The notes under the pieces are model-generated. The model was not told the DNA's origin, did not search any database, and saw only the letters and a list, made by a program, of their open reading frames with translations. Of a stretch of DNA of 64,000 nucleotides, positions 14,926 through 26,391 are shown piece by piece; the first letter of the stretch is position 1, and every line of letters starts with the position of its first letter. Source of the stretch: Litoditis marina (taxonomy: Eukaryota; Nematoda; Chromadorea; Rhabditida; Rhabditidae); NCBI GenBank assembly GCA_964036275.1, contig OZ038439.1, positions 2,937,142 through 3,001,141 on the forward strand, in the 5' to 3' direction. Made by a program: the position numbers and the translations under genes.

Positions 14926-16950
14926 TTGAACACAATTTACGAAACCACAAGTAAAACACAAAAACAAAATGTAGGCAGTCAAGTTTGTGTGAATGGGATG
15001 ATTAAAGTTTGTGATAACCCAACCGCATCGGACCGGCTACACTTATTCAATATCAATCTTCGGTTATATAGGTGGCCTTCTGCTAGCGCCGTACTTAGTA
15101 TGGGAGAATATTGTTTGTCCAGCATCTGAAACACTTTTATTAAAATGCTATATTTCGCAATGTAGGTCAAAGGTACAACTACGTCAGTATTCCCGCACAA
15201 GTTCTATTGAACTTTCGCGTATTTTAAATTGAACACAATTTACGAAACCACAAGTAAAACACGAAAACAAAATGTAGGCAGTCAAGTTTGTGTGAATGGG
15301 AAGATTAAAGTTTGTGATAACCCAAGCGCATCGGACCGGCTACACTTATTCAATATCAATCTTCGGTTATATAGGTGGCCTTCTGCTAGCGCCGTACTTA
15401 GTATGGGAGAATATTGTTTGTCCAGCATCTGAAACACTTTTGTTAAAATGTTTTATTTCGCAATGTAGGTCAAAGGTACAACTACGTCAGTATTCCCGCA
15501 CAAGTTCTATTGAACTTTCGCGTATTTTAAATTGAACACAATTTACGAAACCACAAGTAAAACACAAAAACAAAATGTAGGCAGTCAAGTTTGTGTGAAT
15601 GGGAAGATTAAAGTTTGTGATAACCCAAGCGCATCGGACCGGCTACACTTATTCAATATCAATCTTCGGTTATATAGGTGGCCTTCTGCTAGCGCCGTAC
15701 TTAGTATGGGAGAATATTGTTTGTCCAGCATCTGAAACACTTTTGTTAAAATGTTTTATTTCGCAATGTAGGTCAAAGGTACAACTACGTCAGTATTCCC
15801 GCACAAGTTCTATTGAACTTTCGCGTATTTTAAATTGAACACAATTTACGAAACCACAAGTAAAACACAAAAACAAAATGTAGGCAGTCAAGTTTGTGTG
15901 AATGGGAAGATTAAAGTTTGTGATAACCCAAGCGCATCGGACCGGCTACACTTAATCAATATCAATCTTCGGTTATATAGGTGGCCTTCTGCTAGCGCCG
16001 TACTTAGTATGGGAGAATATTGTTTGTCCAGCATCTGAAACACTTTTGTTAAAATGTTTTATTTCGCAATGTAGGTCAAAGGTACAACTACGTCAGTATT
16101 CCCGCACAAGTTCTATTGAACTTTCGCGTATTTTAAATTGAACACAATTTACGAAACCACAAGTAAAACACAAACACAAAATGTAGGCAGTCAAGTTTGT
16201 GTGAATGGGAAGATTAAAGTTTGTGATAACCCAAGCGCATCGGACCGGCTACACTTATTCAATATCAATCTTCGGTTATATAGGTGGCCTTCTGCTAGCG
16301 CCGTACTTAGTATGGGAGAATATTGTTTGTCCAGCATCTGAAACACTTTTATTAAAATGCTATATTTCGCAATGTAGGTCAAAGGTACAACTACGTCAGT
16401 ATTCCCGCACAAGTTCTATTGAACTTTCGCGTATTTTGAATTGAACACAATTTACGAAACCACAAGTAAAACACAAAAACAAAATGTAGGCAGTCAAGTT
16501 TGTGTGAATGGGATGATTAAAAAGTTTGTGATAACCCAACCGCATCGGACCGGCTACACTTATTCAATATCAATCTTCGGTTATATAGGTGGCCTTCTGC
16601 TAGCGCCGTACTTAGTATGGGAGAATATTGTTTGTCCAGCATCTGAAACACTTTTATTAAAATGCTATATTTCGCAATGTAGGTCAAAGGTACAACTACG
16701 TCAGTATTCCCGCACAAGTTCTATTGAACTTTCGCGTATTTTAAATTGAACACAATTTACGAAACCACAAGTAAAACACGAAAACAAAATGTAGGCAGTC
16801 AAGTTTGTGTGAATGGGAAGATTAAAGTTTGTGATAACCCAAGCGCATCGGACCGGCTACACTTATTCAATATCAATCTTCGGTTATATAGGTGGCCTTC
16901 TGCTAGCGCCGTACTTAGTATGGGAGAATATTGTTTGTCCAGCATCTGAA
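14926..16950 (+). repeat. 1515-bp (5-unit) higher-order duplication
   Basis: The variant GGGATGATT is at 14995 and 16510 (1515 bp apart). It is followed in both places by AACCGCATCGG and, one unit later, by CACGAAAAC. The second copy gained two A residues near 16518, which shifts everything after it by 2 bp. This is a five-unit duplication. Confidence 0.8.
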
Positions 16951-18550
16951 ACACTTTTGTTAAATGCTTTATTTCGCAATGTAGGTCAAAGGTACAACTA
17001 CGTCAGTATTCCCGAACAAGTTCTATTGAACTTTCGCGTATTTTAAATTGAACACAATTTACGAAACCACAAGTAAAACACAAAAACAAAATGTAGGCAG
17101 TCAAGTTTGTGTGAATGGGAAGATTAAAGTTTGTGATAACCCAAGCGCATCGGACCGGCTACACTTATTCAATATCAATCTTCGGTTATATAGGTGGCCT
17201 TCTGCTAGCGCCGTACTTAGTATGGGAGAATATTGTTTGTCCAGCATCTGAAACACTTTTGTTAAAATGTTTTATTTCGCAATGTAGGTCAAAGGTACAA
17301 CTACGTCAGTATTCCCGCACAAGTTCTATTGAACTTTCGCGTATTTTAAATTGAACACAATTTACGAAACCACAAGTAAAACACAAAAACAAAATGTAGG
17401 CAGTCAAGTTTGTGTGAATGGGAAGATTAAAGTTTGTGATAACCCAAGCGCATCGGACCGGCTACACTTATTCAATATCAATCTTCGGTTATATAGGTGG
17501 CCTTCTGCTAGCGCCGTACTTAGTATGGGAGAATATTGTTTGTCCAGCATCTGAAACACTTTTATTAAAATGCTTTATTTCGCAATGTAGGTCAAAGGTA
17601 CAACTACGTCAGTATTCCCGCACAAGTTCTATTGAACTTTCGCGTATTTTAAATTGAACACAATTTACGAAACCACAAGTAAAACACAAAAACAAAATGT
17701 AGGCAGTCAAGTTTGTGTGAATGGGAAGATTAAAGTTTGTGATAACCCAAGCGCATCGGACCGGCTACACTTATTCAATATCAATCTTCGGTTATATAGG
17801 TGGCCTTCTGCTAGCGCCCTACTTAGTATGGGAGAATATTGTTTGTCCAGCATCTGAAACACTTTTATTAAAATGCTATATTTCGCAATGTAGGTCAAAG
17901 GTTCAACTACGTCAGTATTCCCGCACAAGTTCTATGGAACTTTCGCGTATTTTAAATTGAACACAATTTACGAAACCACAAGTAAAACACAAAAACAAAA
18001 TGTAGGCAGTCAAGTTTGTGTGAATGGGAAGATTAAAGTTTGTGATAACCCAAGCGCATCGGACCGGCTACACTTATTCAATATCAATCTTCGGTTATAT
18101 AGGTGGCCTTCTGCTAGCGCCGTACTTAGTATGGGAGAATATTGTTTGTCCAGCATCTGAAACACTTTTGTTAAAATGTTTTATTTCGCAATGTAGGTCA
18201 AAGGTACAAATACGTCAGTATTCCCGCACAAGTTCTATTGAACTTTCGCGTATTTTAAATTGAACACAATTTACGAAACCACAAGTAAAACACAAAAACA
18301 AAATGTAGGCAGTCAAGTTTGTGTGAATGGGAAGATTAAAGTTTGTGATAACCCAAGCGCATCGGACCGGCTACACTTATTCAATATCAATCTTCGGTTA
18401 TATAGGTGGCCTTCTGCTAGCGCCGTACTTAGTATGGGAGAATATTGTTTGTCCAGCATCTGAAACACTTTTGTTAAAATGCTTTATTTCGCAATGTAGG
18501 TCAAAGGTACAACTACGTCAGTATTCCCGCACAAGTTCTATTGAACTTTC

Positions 18551-18575
18551 GCGTATTTTAAAATTGATATTGAAT
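18551..18575. other. satellite strand-switch junction, plus to minus
   Basis: The plus-oriented unit can be followed to GCGTATTTTAAA (ending at 18562). The next bases, ATTGATATTGAATAAG, are the reverse complement of a different part of the unit. No unrelated filler is present and microhomology is at most 1-2 bp. The join looks like direct end joining or a strand switch. The three following minus units share GGGATC at 18687, 18990 and 19293 in place of the usual GTGTTC. Confidence 0.95.
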
Positions 18576-21500
18576 AAGTGTAGCCGGTCCGATGCGCTTG
18601 GGTTATCACAAACTTTAATCTTCCCATTCACACAAACTTGACTGCCTACATTTTGTTTTTGTGTTTTACTTGTGGTTTCGTAAATTGGGATCAATTTAAA
18701 ATACGCGAAAGTTCAATAGAACTTGTGCGGGAATACTGACGTAGTTGTACCTTTGACCTACATTGCGAAATAAAACATTTTAACAAAAGTGTTTCAGATG
18801 CTGGACAAACAACATTCTCCCATACTAAGTACAGCGCTAGCAGAAGGCCACCTATATAACCGAAGATTGATATTGAATAAGTGTAGCCGGTCCGATGCGC
18901 TTGGGTTATCACAAACTTTAATCTTCCCATTCACACAAACTTGACTGCCTACATTTTGTTTTTGTGTTTTACTTGTGGTTTCGTAAATTGGGATCAATTT
19001 AAAATACGCGAAAGTTCAATAGAACTTGTGCGGGAATACTGACGTAGTTGTACCTTTGACCTACATTGCGAAATAAAACATTTTAACAAAAGTGTTTCAG
19101 ATGCTGGACAAACAATATTCTCCCATACTAAGTACGGCGCTAGCAGAAGGCCACCTATATAACCGAAGATTGATATTGAATAAGTGTAGCCGGTCCGATG
19201 CGCTTGGGTTATCACAAACTTTAATCTTCCCATTCACACAAACTTGACTGCCTACATTTTGTTTTTGTGTTTTACTTGTGGTTTCGTAAATTGGGATCAA
19301 TTTAAAATACGCGAAAGTTCAATAGAACTTGTGCGGGAATACTGACGTAGTTGTACCTTTGACCTACATTGCGAAATAAAACATTTTAACAAAAGTGTTT
19401 CAGATGCTGGACAAACAATATTCTCCCATACTAAGTACGGCGCTAGCAGAAGGCCACCTATATAACCGAAGATTGATATTGAATAAGTGTAGCCGGTCCG
19501 ATGCGCTTGGGTTATCACAAACTTTAATCTTCCCATTCACACAAACTTGACTGCCTACATTTTGTTTTTGTGTTTTACTTGTGGTTTCGTAAATTGTGTT
19601 CAATTTAAAATACGCGAAAGTTCAATAGAACTTGTGCGGGAATACTGACGTAGTTGTACCTTTGACCTACATTGCGAAATAAAACATTTTAACAAAAGTG
19701 TTTCAGATGCTGGACAAACAATATTCTCCCATACTAAGTACGGCGCTAGCAGAAGGCCACCTATATAACCGAAGATTGATATTGAATAAGTGTAGCCGGT
19801 CCGATGCGCTTGGGTTATCACAAACTTTAATCTTCCCATTCACACAAACTTGACTGCCTACATTTTGTTTTTGTGTTTTACTTGTGGTTTCGTAAATTGT
19901 GTTCAATTTAAAATACGCGAAAGTTCAATAGAACTTGTGCGGGAATACTGACGTAGTTGTACCTTTGACCTACATTGCGAAATAAAACATTTTAACAAAA
20001 GTGTTTCAGATGCTGGACAAACAATATTCTCCCATACTAAGTACGGCGCTAGCAGAAGGCCACCTATATAACCGAAGATTGATATTGAATAAGTGTAGCC
20101 GGTCCGATGCGCTTGGGTTATCACAAACTTTAATCTTCCCATTCACACAAACTTGACTGCCTACATTTTGTTTTTGTGTTTTACTTGTGGTTTCGTAAAT
20201 TGTGTTCAATTTAAAATACGCGAAAGTTCAATAGAACTTGTGCGGGAATACTGACGTAGTTGTACCTTTGACCTACATTGCGAAATAAAACATTTTAACA
20301 AAAGTGTTTCAGATGCTGGACAAACAATATTCTCCCATACTAAGTACGGCGCTAGCAGAAGGCCACCTATATAACCGAAGATTGATATTGAATAAGTGTA
20401 GCCGGTCCGGTGCGCTTGGGTTATCACAAACTTTAATCTTCCCATTCACACAAACTTGACTGCCTACATTTTGTTTTTGTGTTTTACTTGTGGTTTCGTA
20501 AATTGTGTTCAATTTAAAATACGCGAAAGTTCAATAGAACTTGTGCGGGAATACTGACGTAGTTGTACCTTTGACCTACATTGCGAAATAAAGCATTTTA
20601 ACAAAAGTGTTTCAGATGCTGGACAAACAATATTCTCCCATACTAAGTACGGCGCTAGCAGAAGGCCACCTATATAACCGAAGATTGATATTGAATAAGT
20701 GTAGCCGGTCCGATGCGCTTGGGTTATCACAAACTTTAATCTTCCCATTCACACAAACTTGACTGCCTACATTTTGTTTTTGTGTTTTACTTGTGGTTTC
20801 GTAAATTGTGTTCAATTTAAAATACGCGAAAGTTCAATAGAACTTGTGCGGGAATACTGACGTAGTTGTACCTTTGACCTACATTGCGAAATAAGGCATT
20901 TTAACAAAAGTGTTTCAGATGCTGGACAAACAATATTCTCCCATACTAAGTACGGCGCTAGCAGAAGGCCACCTATATAACCGAAGATTGATATTGAATA
21001 AGTGTAGCCGGTCCGATGCGCTTGGGTTATCACAAACTTTAATCTTCCCATTCACACAAACTTGACTGCCTACATTTTGTTTTTGTGTTTTACTTGTGGT
21101 TTCGTAAATTGTGTTCAATTTAAAATACGCGAAAGTTCAATAGAACTTGTGCGGGAATACTGACGTAGTTGTACCTTTGACCTACATTGCGAAATAAAAC
21201 ATTTTAACAAAAGTGTTTCAGATGCTGGACAAACAATATTCTCCCATACTAAGTACGGCGCTAGCAGAAGGCCACCTATATAACCGAAGATTGATATTGA
21301 ATAAGTGTAGCCGGTCCGATGCGCTTGGGTTATCACAAACTTTAATCTTCCCATTCACACAAACTTGACTGCCTACATTTTGTTTTTGTGTTTTACTTGT
21401 GGTTTCGTAAATTGTGTTCAATTTAAAATACGCGAAAGTTCAATAGAACTTGTGCGGGAATACTGACGTAGTTGTACCTTTGACCTACATTGCGAAATAA

Positions 21501-22158
21501 AGCATTTTAACAAAAGTGTTTCAGATGCTGGACAAACAATATTCTCCCATACTAAGTACGGCGCTAGCAGAAGGCCACCTATATAACCGAAGATTGATAT
21601 TGAATAAGTGTAGCCGGTCCGATGCGCTTGGGTTATCACAAACTTTAATCTTCCCATTCACACAAACTTGACTGCCGACATTTTGTTTTTGTGTTTTACT
21701 TGTGGTTTCGTAAATTGTGTTCAATTTAAAATACGCGAAAGTTCAATAGAACTTGTGCGGGAATACTGACGTAGTTGTACCTTTGACCTACATTGCGAAA
21801 TAAGGCATTTTAACAAAAGTGTTTCAGATGCTGGACAAACAATATTCTCCCATACTAAGTACGGCGCTAGCAGAAGGCCACCTATATAACCGAAGATTGA
21901 TATTGAATAAGTGTAGCCGGTCCGATGCGCTTGGGTTATCACAAACTTTAATCTTCCCATTCACACAAACTTGACTGCCTACATTTTGTTTTTGTGTTTT
22001 ACTTGTGGTTTCGTAAATTGTGTTCAATTTAAAATACGCGAAAGTTCAATAGAACTTGTGCGGGAATACTGACGTAGTTGTACCTTTGACCTACATTGCG
22101 AAATAAAGCATTTTAATAAAAGTGTTTCAGATGCTGGACAAACAATATTCTCCCATAC
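18563..22158 (-). repeat. 303-bp satellite array, block 2a (minus orientation)
   Basis: About 12 copies of the same unit in reverse orientation, running from the strand-switch junction to the left edge of the retroelement. The first three copies carry the local GGGATC variant. The unit at 18808-18832 carries the linked pair ACATTCTCC and TACAGCGC, seen again near 43601 and 49055. The array stops inside a unit at CCCATAC and resumes in phase at 37556 after the element, so this block and 37556-59782 were one array before the insertion. Confidence 0.97.
22155..22158. repeat. left target-site duplication (ATAC)
   Basis: ATAC ends the interrupted satellite unit at the left edge of the element and is repeated at 37556-37559 at the right edge. 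Uninterrupted units read CCCATACTAAGTACGG, so deleting the element and one ATAC restores a normal unit. A 4-bp duplication is usual for many Ty3/gypsy integrases. Confidence 0.93.
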
Positions 22159-22488
22159 AGAAATATCCCTCACTTTCCCGAATACCTCAGTCATGACTCA
22201 TTATTTAACATTATCTCTTTCACACAATGACGTCGCATATTTATATAGATTCTACTTTCAGATAAGCTAGGAGTACGCTTATAATCGGACGGAGACCAGC
22301 TACGAGATCTCTCGCCCGGCCGGCACCCGACTGTACCCGCTTGCTCTTCACCTTCATATTGATCATCTTCGTTATTTCTCCTTCTTTACAGTAAACTCAT
22401 TCTTTTCATCCGTGTTATTTTACTATCTTCTGTGAAACTCCCGTTCCCGGAATGTTGTGAGCATTTCGGTTGCTTTCTCACTCCGAAA
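22159..22488 (+). repeat. 5' LTR (330 bp)
   Basis: Starts AGAAATATCCC and ends CACTCCGAAA. It matches the 3' LTR at 329 of 330 positions; the single difference is A at 22358 against T at 37425. The ends are not the common TG...CA, but AG-starting LTRs are known in the gypsy/17.6 group. It should hold U3, R and U5; the R borders cannot be fixed from sequence. No AATAAA is present. An acceptor-like TTCTTTACAG lies at 22382-22391. Confidence 0.95.
22194..22248 (+). promoter_or_regulatory. LTR promoter elements: AP-1-like, CRE-like, TATA
   Basis: TGACTCA at 22194-22200 is a consensus AP-1/bZIP site, and it also reads ATGACTCAT. TGACGTCG at 22228-22235 is CRE/ATF-like. TATATAG at 22242-22248 is a good TATA box, which would place transcription start near 22270-22275. 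The order (activator sites, then TATA) fits a U3 promoter driving the genomic RNA. The same sites occur in the 3' LTR. Confidence 0.55.
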
Positions 22489-22504
22489 TGTCTCAGACAT
22501 TTCG
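22462..22504 (+). promoter_or_regulatory. alternative hairpins across the U5/leader border
   Basis: CATTTCGG (22462-22469) can pair with CCGAAATG (22483-22490). The same middle segment can instead pair downstream in a perfect 10-bp stem with a 1-nt loop (22484-22493 with 22495-22504). The two stems exclude each other. They sit across the LTR end (22488/22489) and just before the primer binding site, where retroelements often carry structures for reverse-transcription initiation or packaging. The function is inferred. Confidence 0.5.
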
Positions 22505-22513
22505 AACCTATTC

Positions 22514-22528
22514 TGGTAGCAGCGAGAG
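22514..22528 (+). other. candidate primer binding site (initiator-Met-like tRNA)
   Basis: TGGTAGCAGCGAGAG is complementary to a tRNA 3' end reading ...CGCTGCTACCA. Ending in GCTACCA with a predicted A1:U72 pair is a feature of eukaryotic initiator Met tRNA, a common primer for LTR elements. It starts 25 nt after the LTR end, further than the 0-10 nt usually seen. The LTR end is fixed by the target duplication, so this spacer seems real. Confidence 0.6.
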
Positions 22529-23067
22529 TCTTTCCACCGATCCTAAACATGTTTGCACTATTTCATCTCTCTTGTAACTGTATATGTTCTCATTTCTCTC
22601 TCGTCTATGTCTAGGCTCTGATGAGCACAGATCAAAAAAACGATGATGAGCATTTTTTTTTTAGCACAATTAATAGCCGCCATATATTTCCGAAGAAGAA
22701 GAAGAAGTACTTAATGTTGTCAAAGTTGACCAAATACCCTAAATACACTTGTCCGGTTATGTAAAGCAAGTCTAGTCTGATAGAACCAAATAAATCAGGA
22801 CAACATCATACAACCATAGTTTCTCAGACACCCTTCGCAACAACCTTTTGACTAGCTCATTGTCGCATAAAAAGCTGACGCAGCAAATAAAGTCTATCAA
22901 AAGAGCAACACCATCGTCTAAAAAGTTGAATAGAAAATACCATGTTTCCTGTGACCCTATCATTTGATTGTTTTTTTTGCGCGCGATGTATCAAATTTGG
23001 AAATTTGGAAAGCCTACGTAGGTCTGATGACCATAATCAGAGATGAAACTGGATTAGAGAATCCTAG

Positions 23068-23073
23068 GTAAGT
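23068..23073 (+). promoter_or_regulatory. candidate 5' splice donor in leader
   Basis: CTAG|GTAAGT matches the eukaryotic donor consensus. It could join to the acceptors before ORF1 (24928) and ORF3 (32421), giving spliced RNAs. A second donor-like GTAAGT is at 24175-24180. Only RNA data can tell which is used. Confidence 0.4.
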
Positions 23074-23666
23074 GGTCACAGAAAGTTGGCCAGATGTCTT
23101 GCAAGAAGACGAGAGAAGTGGCCCGAGAGAAGAGAAGGGTACGTAGACATGGCCAGAGGTTGTCTGATTAACCGGGACAGACTAAGGAGTAGCGCTCCAG
23201 AGATAAGTTATGCGAGATAACTGAGAGATAGGCCTGTTGATTTTGCAGGCAGTTTGAGCTCACGCCGAATAAAAGAGGACTCGAGATATCAGAAAATAGT
23301 TCTGATAAGGGTCTGATGGCCAACCAAAGAAAAAGTGAAACCGAGAAATTCGAGAGTTTTAAGCAATTTAGCACTTCGTAGTAGAAAAGGTACGGTAGAA
23401 CGCTGGGTAATTATACTCCTTTCGAGGCCACCGGCGCTCAGTGAAGCACAGAGAAACTTGACAAAACAAGTACATGAATTTCGTTCCCTCGATTCAATTT
23501 TCCGTGATAGACAAACAATTTTTCTATTCAGGCGGAAAGCCCGATATCTGATGAAGTCTCAAAACATTCCGGCAATCTTCGCAACAATCTTAAAAGCTTG
23601 CGTGGTTAGCTCGTGAGTTTGTTTTTGTTACGGGTTCTCCGTATCGTCTCTCTCGTCATCTGAAAG

Positions 23667-23726
23667 TTTAAAAGGAAAGCAGCGAGCCAGTCGGGCGTCA
23701 GTTCATTCTTAAACTCACGCGAAGAC
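23667..23726 (+). promoter_or_regulatory. possible internal core promoter in leader
   Basis: TTTAAAAG at 23667-23674 lies 33 bp before TCAGTT (A at 23700), an initiator-like motif, and AGAC follows at about +24. The spacing fits a TATA/Inr core promoter. Such matches are common by chance in AT-rich DNA, so this is weak. Confidence 0.2.
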
Positions 23727-24434
23727 CGTTTCTATTCTGCTAAACATTAGATTCACATTTTGTTTGAAACATAGACATATACACTCCAATTTTCTTTCTT
23801 CTTCTGATTGAAGCACACTTTCTGTCAGGCTCTGGTTCACTCATGCTCATTGTTTTTTTTCTGCATTTTGATATCTGACGGTATTCCTTTCGCCACTCAT
23901 GCTTACTGTCGCACTATTTTGCCTGGCTCCACATATGGTCTTGCTGCGACATATTGTTCCCCACATATTCTCTTGCTGCGACTTTCAAAATGCTGCTGTT
24001 CACTGTTGTTGTACGTCCTATTCTGAAACAAGTTGCCAATGCTCACCTCGCAGTTCGTTCTCAAAGTTTCTGCTGTTTTCTTTCACATATGAAACCTCTG
24101 ATACTCTGATTTCATTCTCTATTCAGCCGAACTTGAACAACTTTTGCTTGAGACATTTCCTCATGTTTCCAATCGTAAGTAAAATCTTTCTTTTTTGATT
24201 ATGACAGACCGTCGTTTTTCTCAAATTTGGATGACACTGCTCATTTTAATAAGCAGAACCATTGTTTCAGAAATTATATATTCAAACGTTTCAACTATAC
24301 TGTCTTCGCAATCCCGACAATGTTTCCAATTTTATCCATTCATCTTATCACACGCTTTATTTACGTAATAAATTAATTCATTCATTCATTCAACGAAAGT
24401 ATTTTCATAAATTTAGCTTCGTATTGAGCTTATA

Positions 24435-24557
24435 CTAATACTAGGGTTGTTAATCAATAATGAAAAACCGATTATTTCGATTTTGATCTCAAGATCGAGA
24501 ATGGAAACTCAACTTTATCCGAGTTTCGATTCCGATCTTAATAACTCTAGCTAATAC
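24435..24557. repeat. MITE-like foldback insertion in the leader
   Basis: A segment of about 109 bp (24442-24550) is flanked by the 7-bp direct repeat CTAATAC at 24435-24441 and 24551-24557. Its ends, CTAGGGTTGTTAA and TTAATAACTCTAG, are inverted repeats matching at 11 of 13 positions. Inside, 24492-24510 pairs with 24521-24538 around a 10-nt loop with one mismatch and one bulge. Flanking duplication plus terminal inverted repeats and no coding capacity suggest a small non-autonomous DNA element nested in the retroelement leader. It could instead be a leader-specific RNA hairpin. Confidence 0.5.
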
Positions 24558-24918
24558 ACATTCCTTTTTGGCATGACACGAATTGTTCACAATGTTCATT
24601 GCTATAGTTCTTCACATTTCTACATGGACAGCTACAGTAGCACACAAAAAATTCCGTTTTGTGTCAACTCGCGAATTTCTGGCAAATTCGTAACTTGTTC
24701 TGTAGTGTTTAACATCTCAGCACCAAAATTATTTTCCTTTTTTTCTTACAAAACTTTCATTCTCTTTCAAAGCGCAATTACAAAGTTCAGCAAGTTACGG
24801 TAGGTGTCCACATAGATATAGCGAGGCCTATATATTCACAAGCATGCTATTATATGTACTGAGTATTCAACTATCTATATTCCTCTGAAAAGCTATTATT
24901 TCTCTGAATTGAAACGCT

Positions 24919-24928
24919 CTTTTTGCAG
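24919..24928 (+). promoter_or_regulatory. candidate 3' splice acceptor before ORF1
   Basis: CTTTTTGCAG ends 5 bases before the ATG of ORF1. It resembles the nematode acceptor consensus TTTTCAG. It could accept a cis-spliced leader exon or a trans-spliced leader. Its position against the start codon supports ATG 24934 as the ORF1 start. Confidence 0.5.
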
Positions 24929-24933
24929 AGTTC

Positions 24934-26391
24934 ATGGTGAACACTCGAGCTATAAGGCGATCTCGCAGCAGCGAACGAGCTGATGCTCAGACCTCAAGAA
25001 TAAACGATCCTACCAGAAACCTCTCGGAGTCACTCTCCAACCTGGAGGATAAAGAATTTGTCCAAGGTAGGGACGTTCTTGCGCTTAGAGATGATACAGT
25101 CAAAGCCATAAACAACGTGTTCAACCACGCTCAAAATAATACCAGAAAACTGGCTCACAAAATCACAGTCACAAATGAAACATTAGTACAGAAATTAAAT
25201 GAGAATTTCGGAGCGGTTGGCAACCGCATCGACAATTTGCCAAGAATTGCTATGTTAAGTCCTGATGGACATCAGCAAAGAATTCCTGCATTTTCCGGAT
25301 CCGAAACAAACTTGCAATTCTGCTCTTGGTTGAGACGCCTAGAAGACATTTTGAGAATGCGCGGGGAAGACGACCAAGCCAAAAAGGCATACTTTTTGAT
25401 CGTCAATTTAGATGGCGTCGCTAGAGAAAAGGTAGACGAATTGTCTGATGACGATAGAAAAAGCTATGACGCGGTTGTTACCCACTTGAAAAACTTCTTT
25501 GAAAGCCCGCAGCAGAAATATCTTGCCAGGCAAAAGCTGAGTACCTGCAAGCAAACTCACGGCGAGTCCGCAGTTGTGTTCGCGAACAGAATTTTGAGTT
25601 TAGTACGCGCCGCCACATCAGGTCAAAATACAGCGAATCAAAAAGAACGAGCCCTAGAGGAATTCGTTGCGCGTTTAAACGCTGACGTTCGCAATTACGT
25701 TAAGTTGGATAACCCAACCACATTCGAGGCCGCAGTAGCCAAAGCGCAAACAGTAGAGCAGCTTTTATTGGAAGCAACTGCAGACAGATTAATGACCCCT
25801 TCAAGTACTAATACAGATATTGCAGTTCGTGTCGCCGACGCCATTCCACGCCAGGAGGTCGATAACCAGAGAAGAGATCGCTCCCGAGAACGAGGCCAAC
25901 GCGAGTCAAGAAAATATCACGGAAACACGGAAGGACGTGGACGCAATCACAACAGGAGAGACGGAGACAACAGGCCAGTTTGTTACAATTGTGAAGGCCT
26001 TGGTCATTTCGCAAATGTTTGTCCTAGCCCTCGCGCTTCGAATCCAAACAATTCACGTAATAATTATTCTAATAATAATTCTCGAGGTTATTCTAACAGA
26101 GGTGCTCCTCATAGACAAAACAACTACAGGCCTAGCAATTCTGGTTCTAACAGTAATAACCAAATCATGACTTTGGATGCGATGAACCCTTGCCACACCA
26201 ATGACACTTTCGATAGAGAACTAGACTTGGCGAATAAGCAAATAAACCAACTTTCGATGGCAGTTGAAAACAGCCATTCGGCTCTAGAAAATTCAAACTC
26301 TCGAGTTCAGGCTTTGTTACAGCGTAATGAAGAACTGGCGAGATCCGCTTTCGGTGATAACGCCAATTCCTCGTCATATTCCAATAATAGA
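24934..26391 (+). other. Gag module of ORF1
   Basis: Residues 1-486. The N-terminus is basic (RRSRSSERADAQ), followed by helical sequence, then the capsid-like domain, an Arg/Gly/Asp-rich stretch, the single CX2CX4HX4C nucleocapsid knuckle at 350-363 and an Asn/Ser-rich linker with a coiled coil. It should form the particle shell and bind genomic RNA. Single-knuckle Gags are normal for Ty3/gypsy elements. Confidence 0.85.

Larger units (their letters stand above)
1..18562 (+). repeat. 303-bp satellite array, block 1 (plus orientation)
   Basis: About 61 head-to-tail copies of a 303-bp unit. I call 'plus' the orientation in which the unit reads GGAAGATTAAAG ... GCTAGCGCCGTAC. Copies are mostly 97-100% alike and differ by single bases. 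Rare indels break the register: a 4-bp GGCC gain near 531, a 2-bp loss near 10447, a 2-bp gain near 16518 and a 1-bp loss near 16963. Each unit shows a 79-codon ATG frame, an overlapping 67-codon frame that starts at TTG, and minus-strand frames. They overlap one another, and in several units the 79-codon frame is stopped by AAATGA (for example near 7876 and 8785), so I do not call genes. The period is 3 x 101, so phase is kept between units, but every frame still closes in each unit. No promoter or RNA gene is recognisable. Confidence 0.98.
22529..24933 (+). other. 2.4-kb untranslated leader
   Basis: AT-rich DNA between the primer binding site and ORF1. No open frame in it exceeds about 100 codons, and the small ones show no recognisable domain. 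It holds a GAA run (about 22694-22708), two consensus splice donors (23068 and 24175), a TATA/initiator-like pair (23667-23700), an ATTC tetranucleotide run (about 24375-24393) and a foldback element (24435-24557). With an acceptor just before ORF1, much of it could be removed as an intron or act as a regulatory and packaging leader. Confidence 0.7.

Noticed and set aside
1..18562. Repeated 79-, 67- and 65-73-codon frames in each satellite unit as a family of small genes
   Set aside because: They overlap in several frames on both strands, the 67-codon one starts at TTG, several units carry stops (AAATGA) in the 79-codon frame, and changes do not favour synonymous sites. They follow the satellite period and not a gene structure.
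22617..22650. Hammerhead ribozyme suggested by CTGATGAG in the leader
   Set aside because: No CGAAAC core follows and the flanks do not form the three stems.
23022..23075. Second hammerhead-like pattern (CTGATGA … GAAAC, followed by a hairpin and GTA)
   Set aside because: Stem II between the core segments does not pair and stem I fails after one base pair; only a stem III-like hairpin is present.
23335..24198. Small leader frames of 60-99 codons as genes
   Set aside because: Low-complexity or Phe/Cys-rich translations without domains, several without an ATG start, in AT-rich leader DNA.
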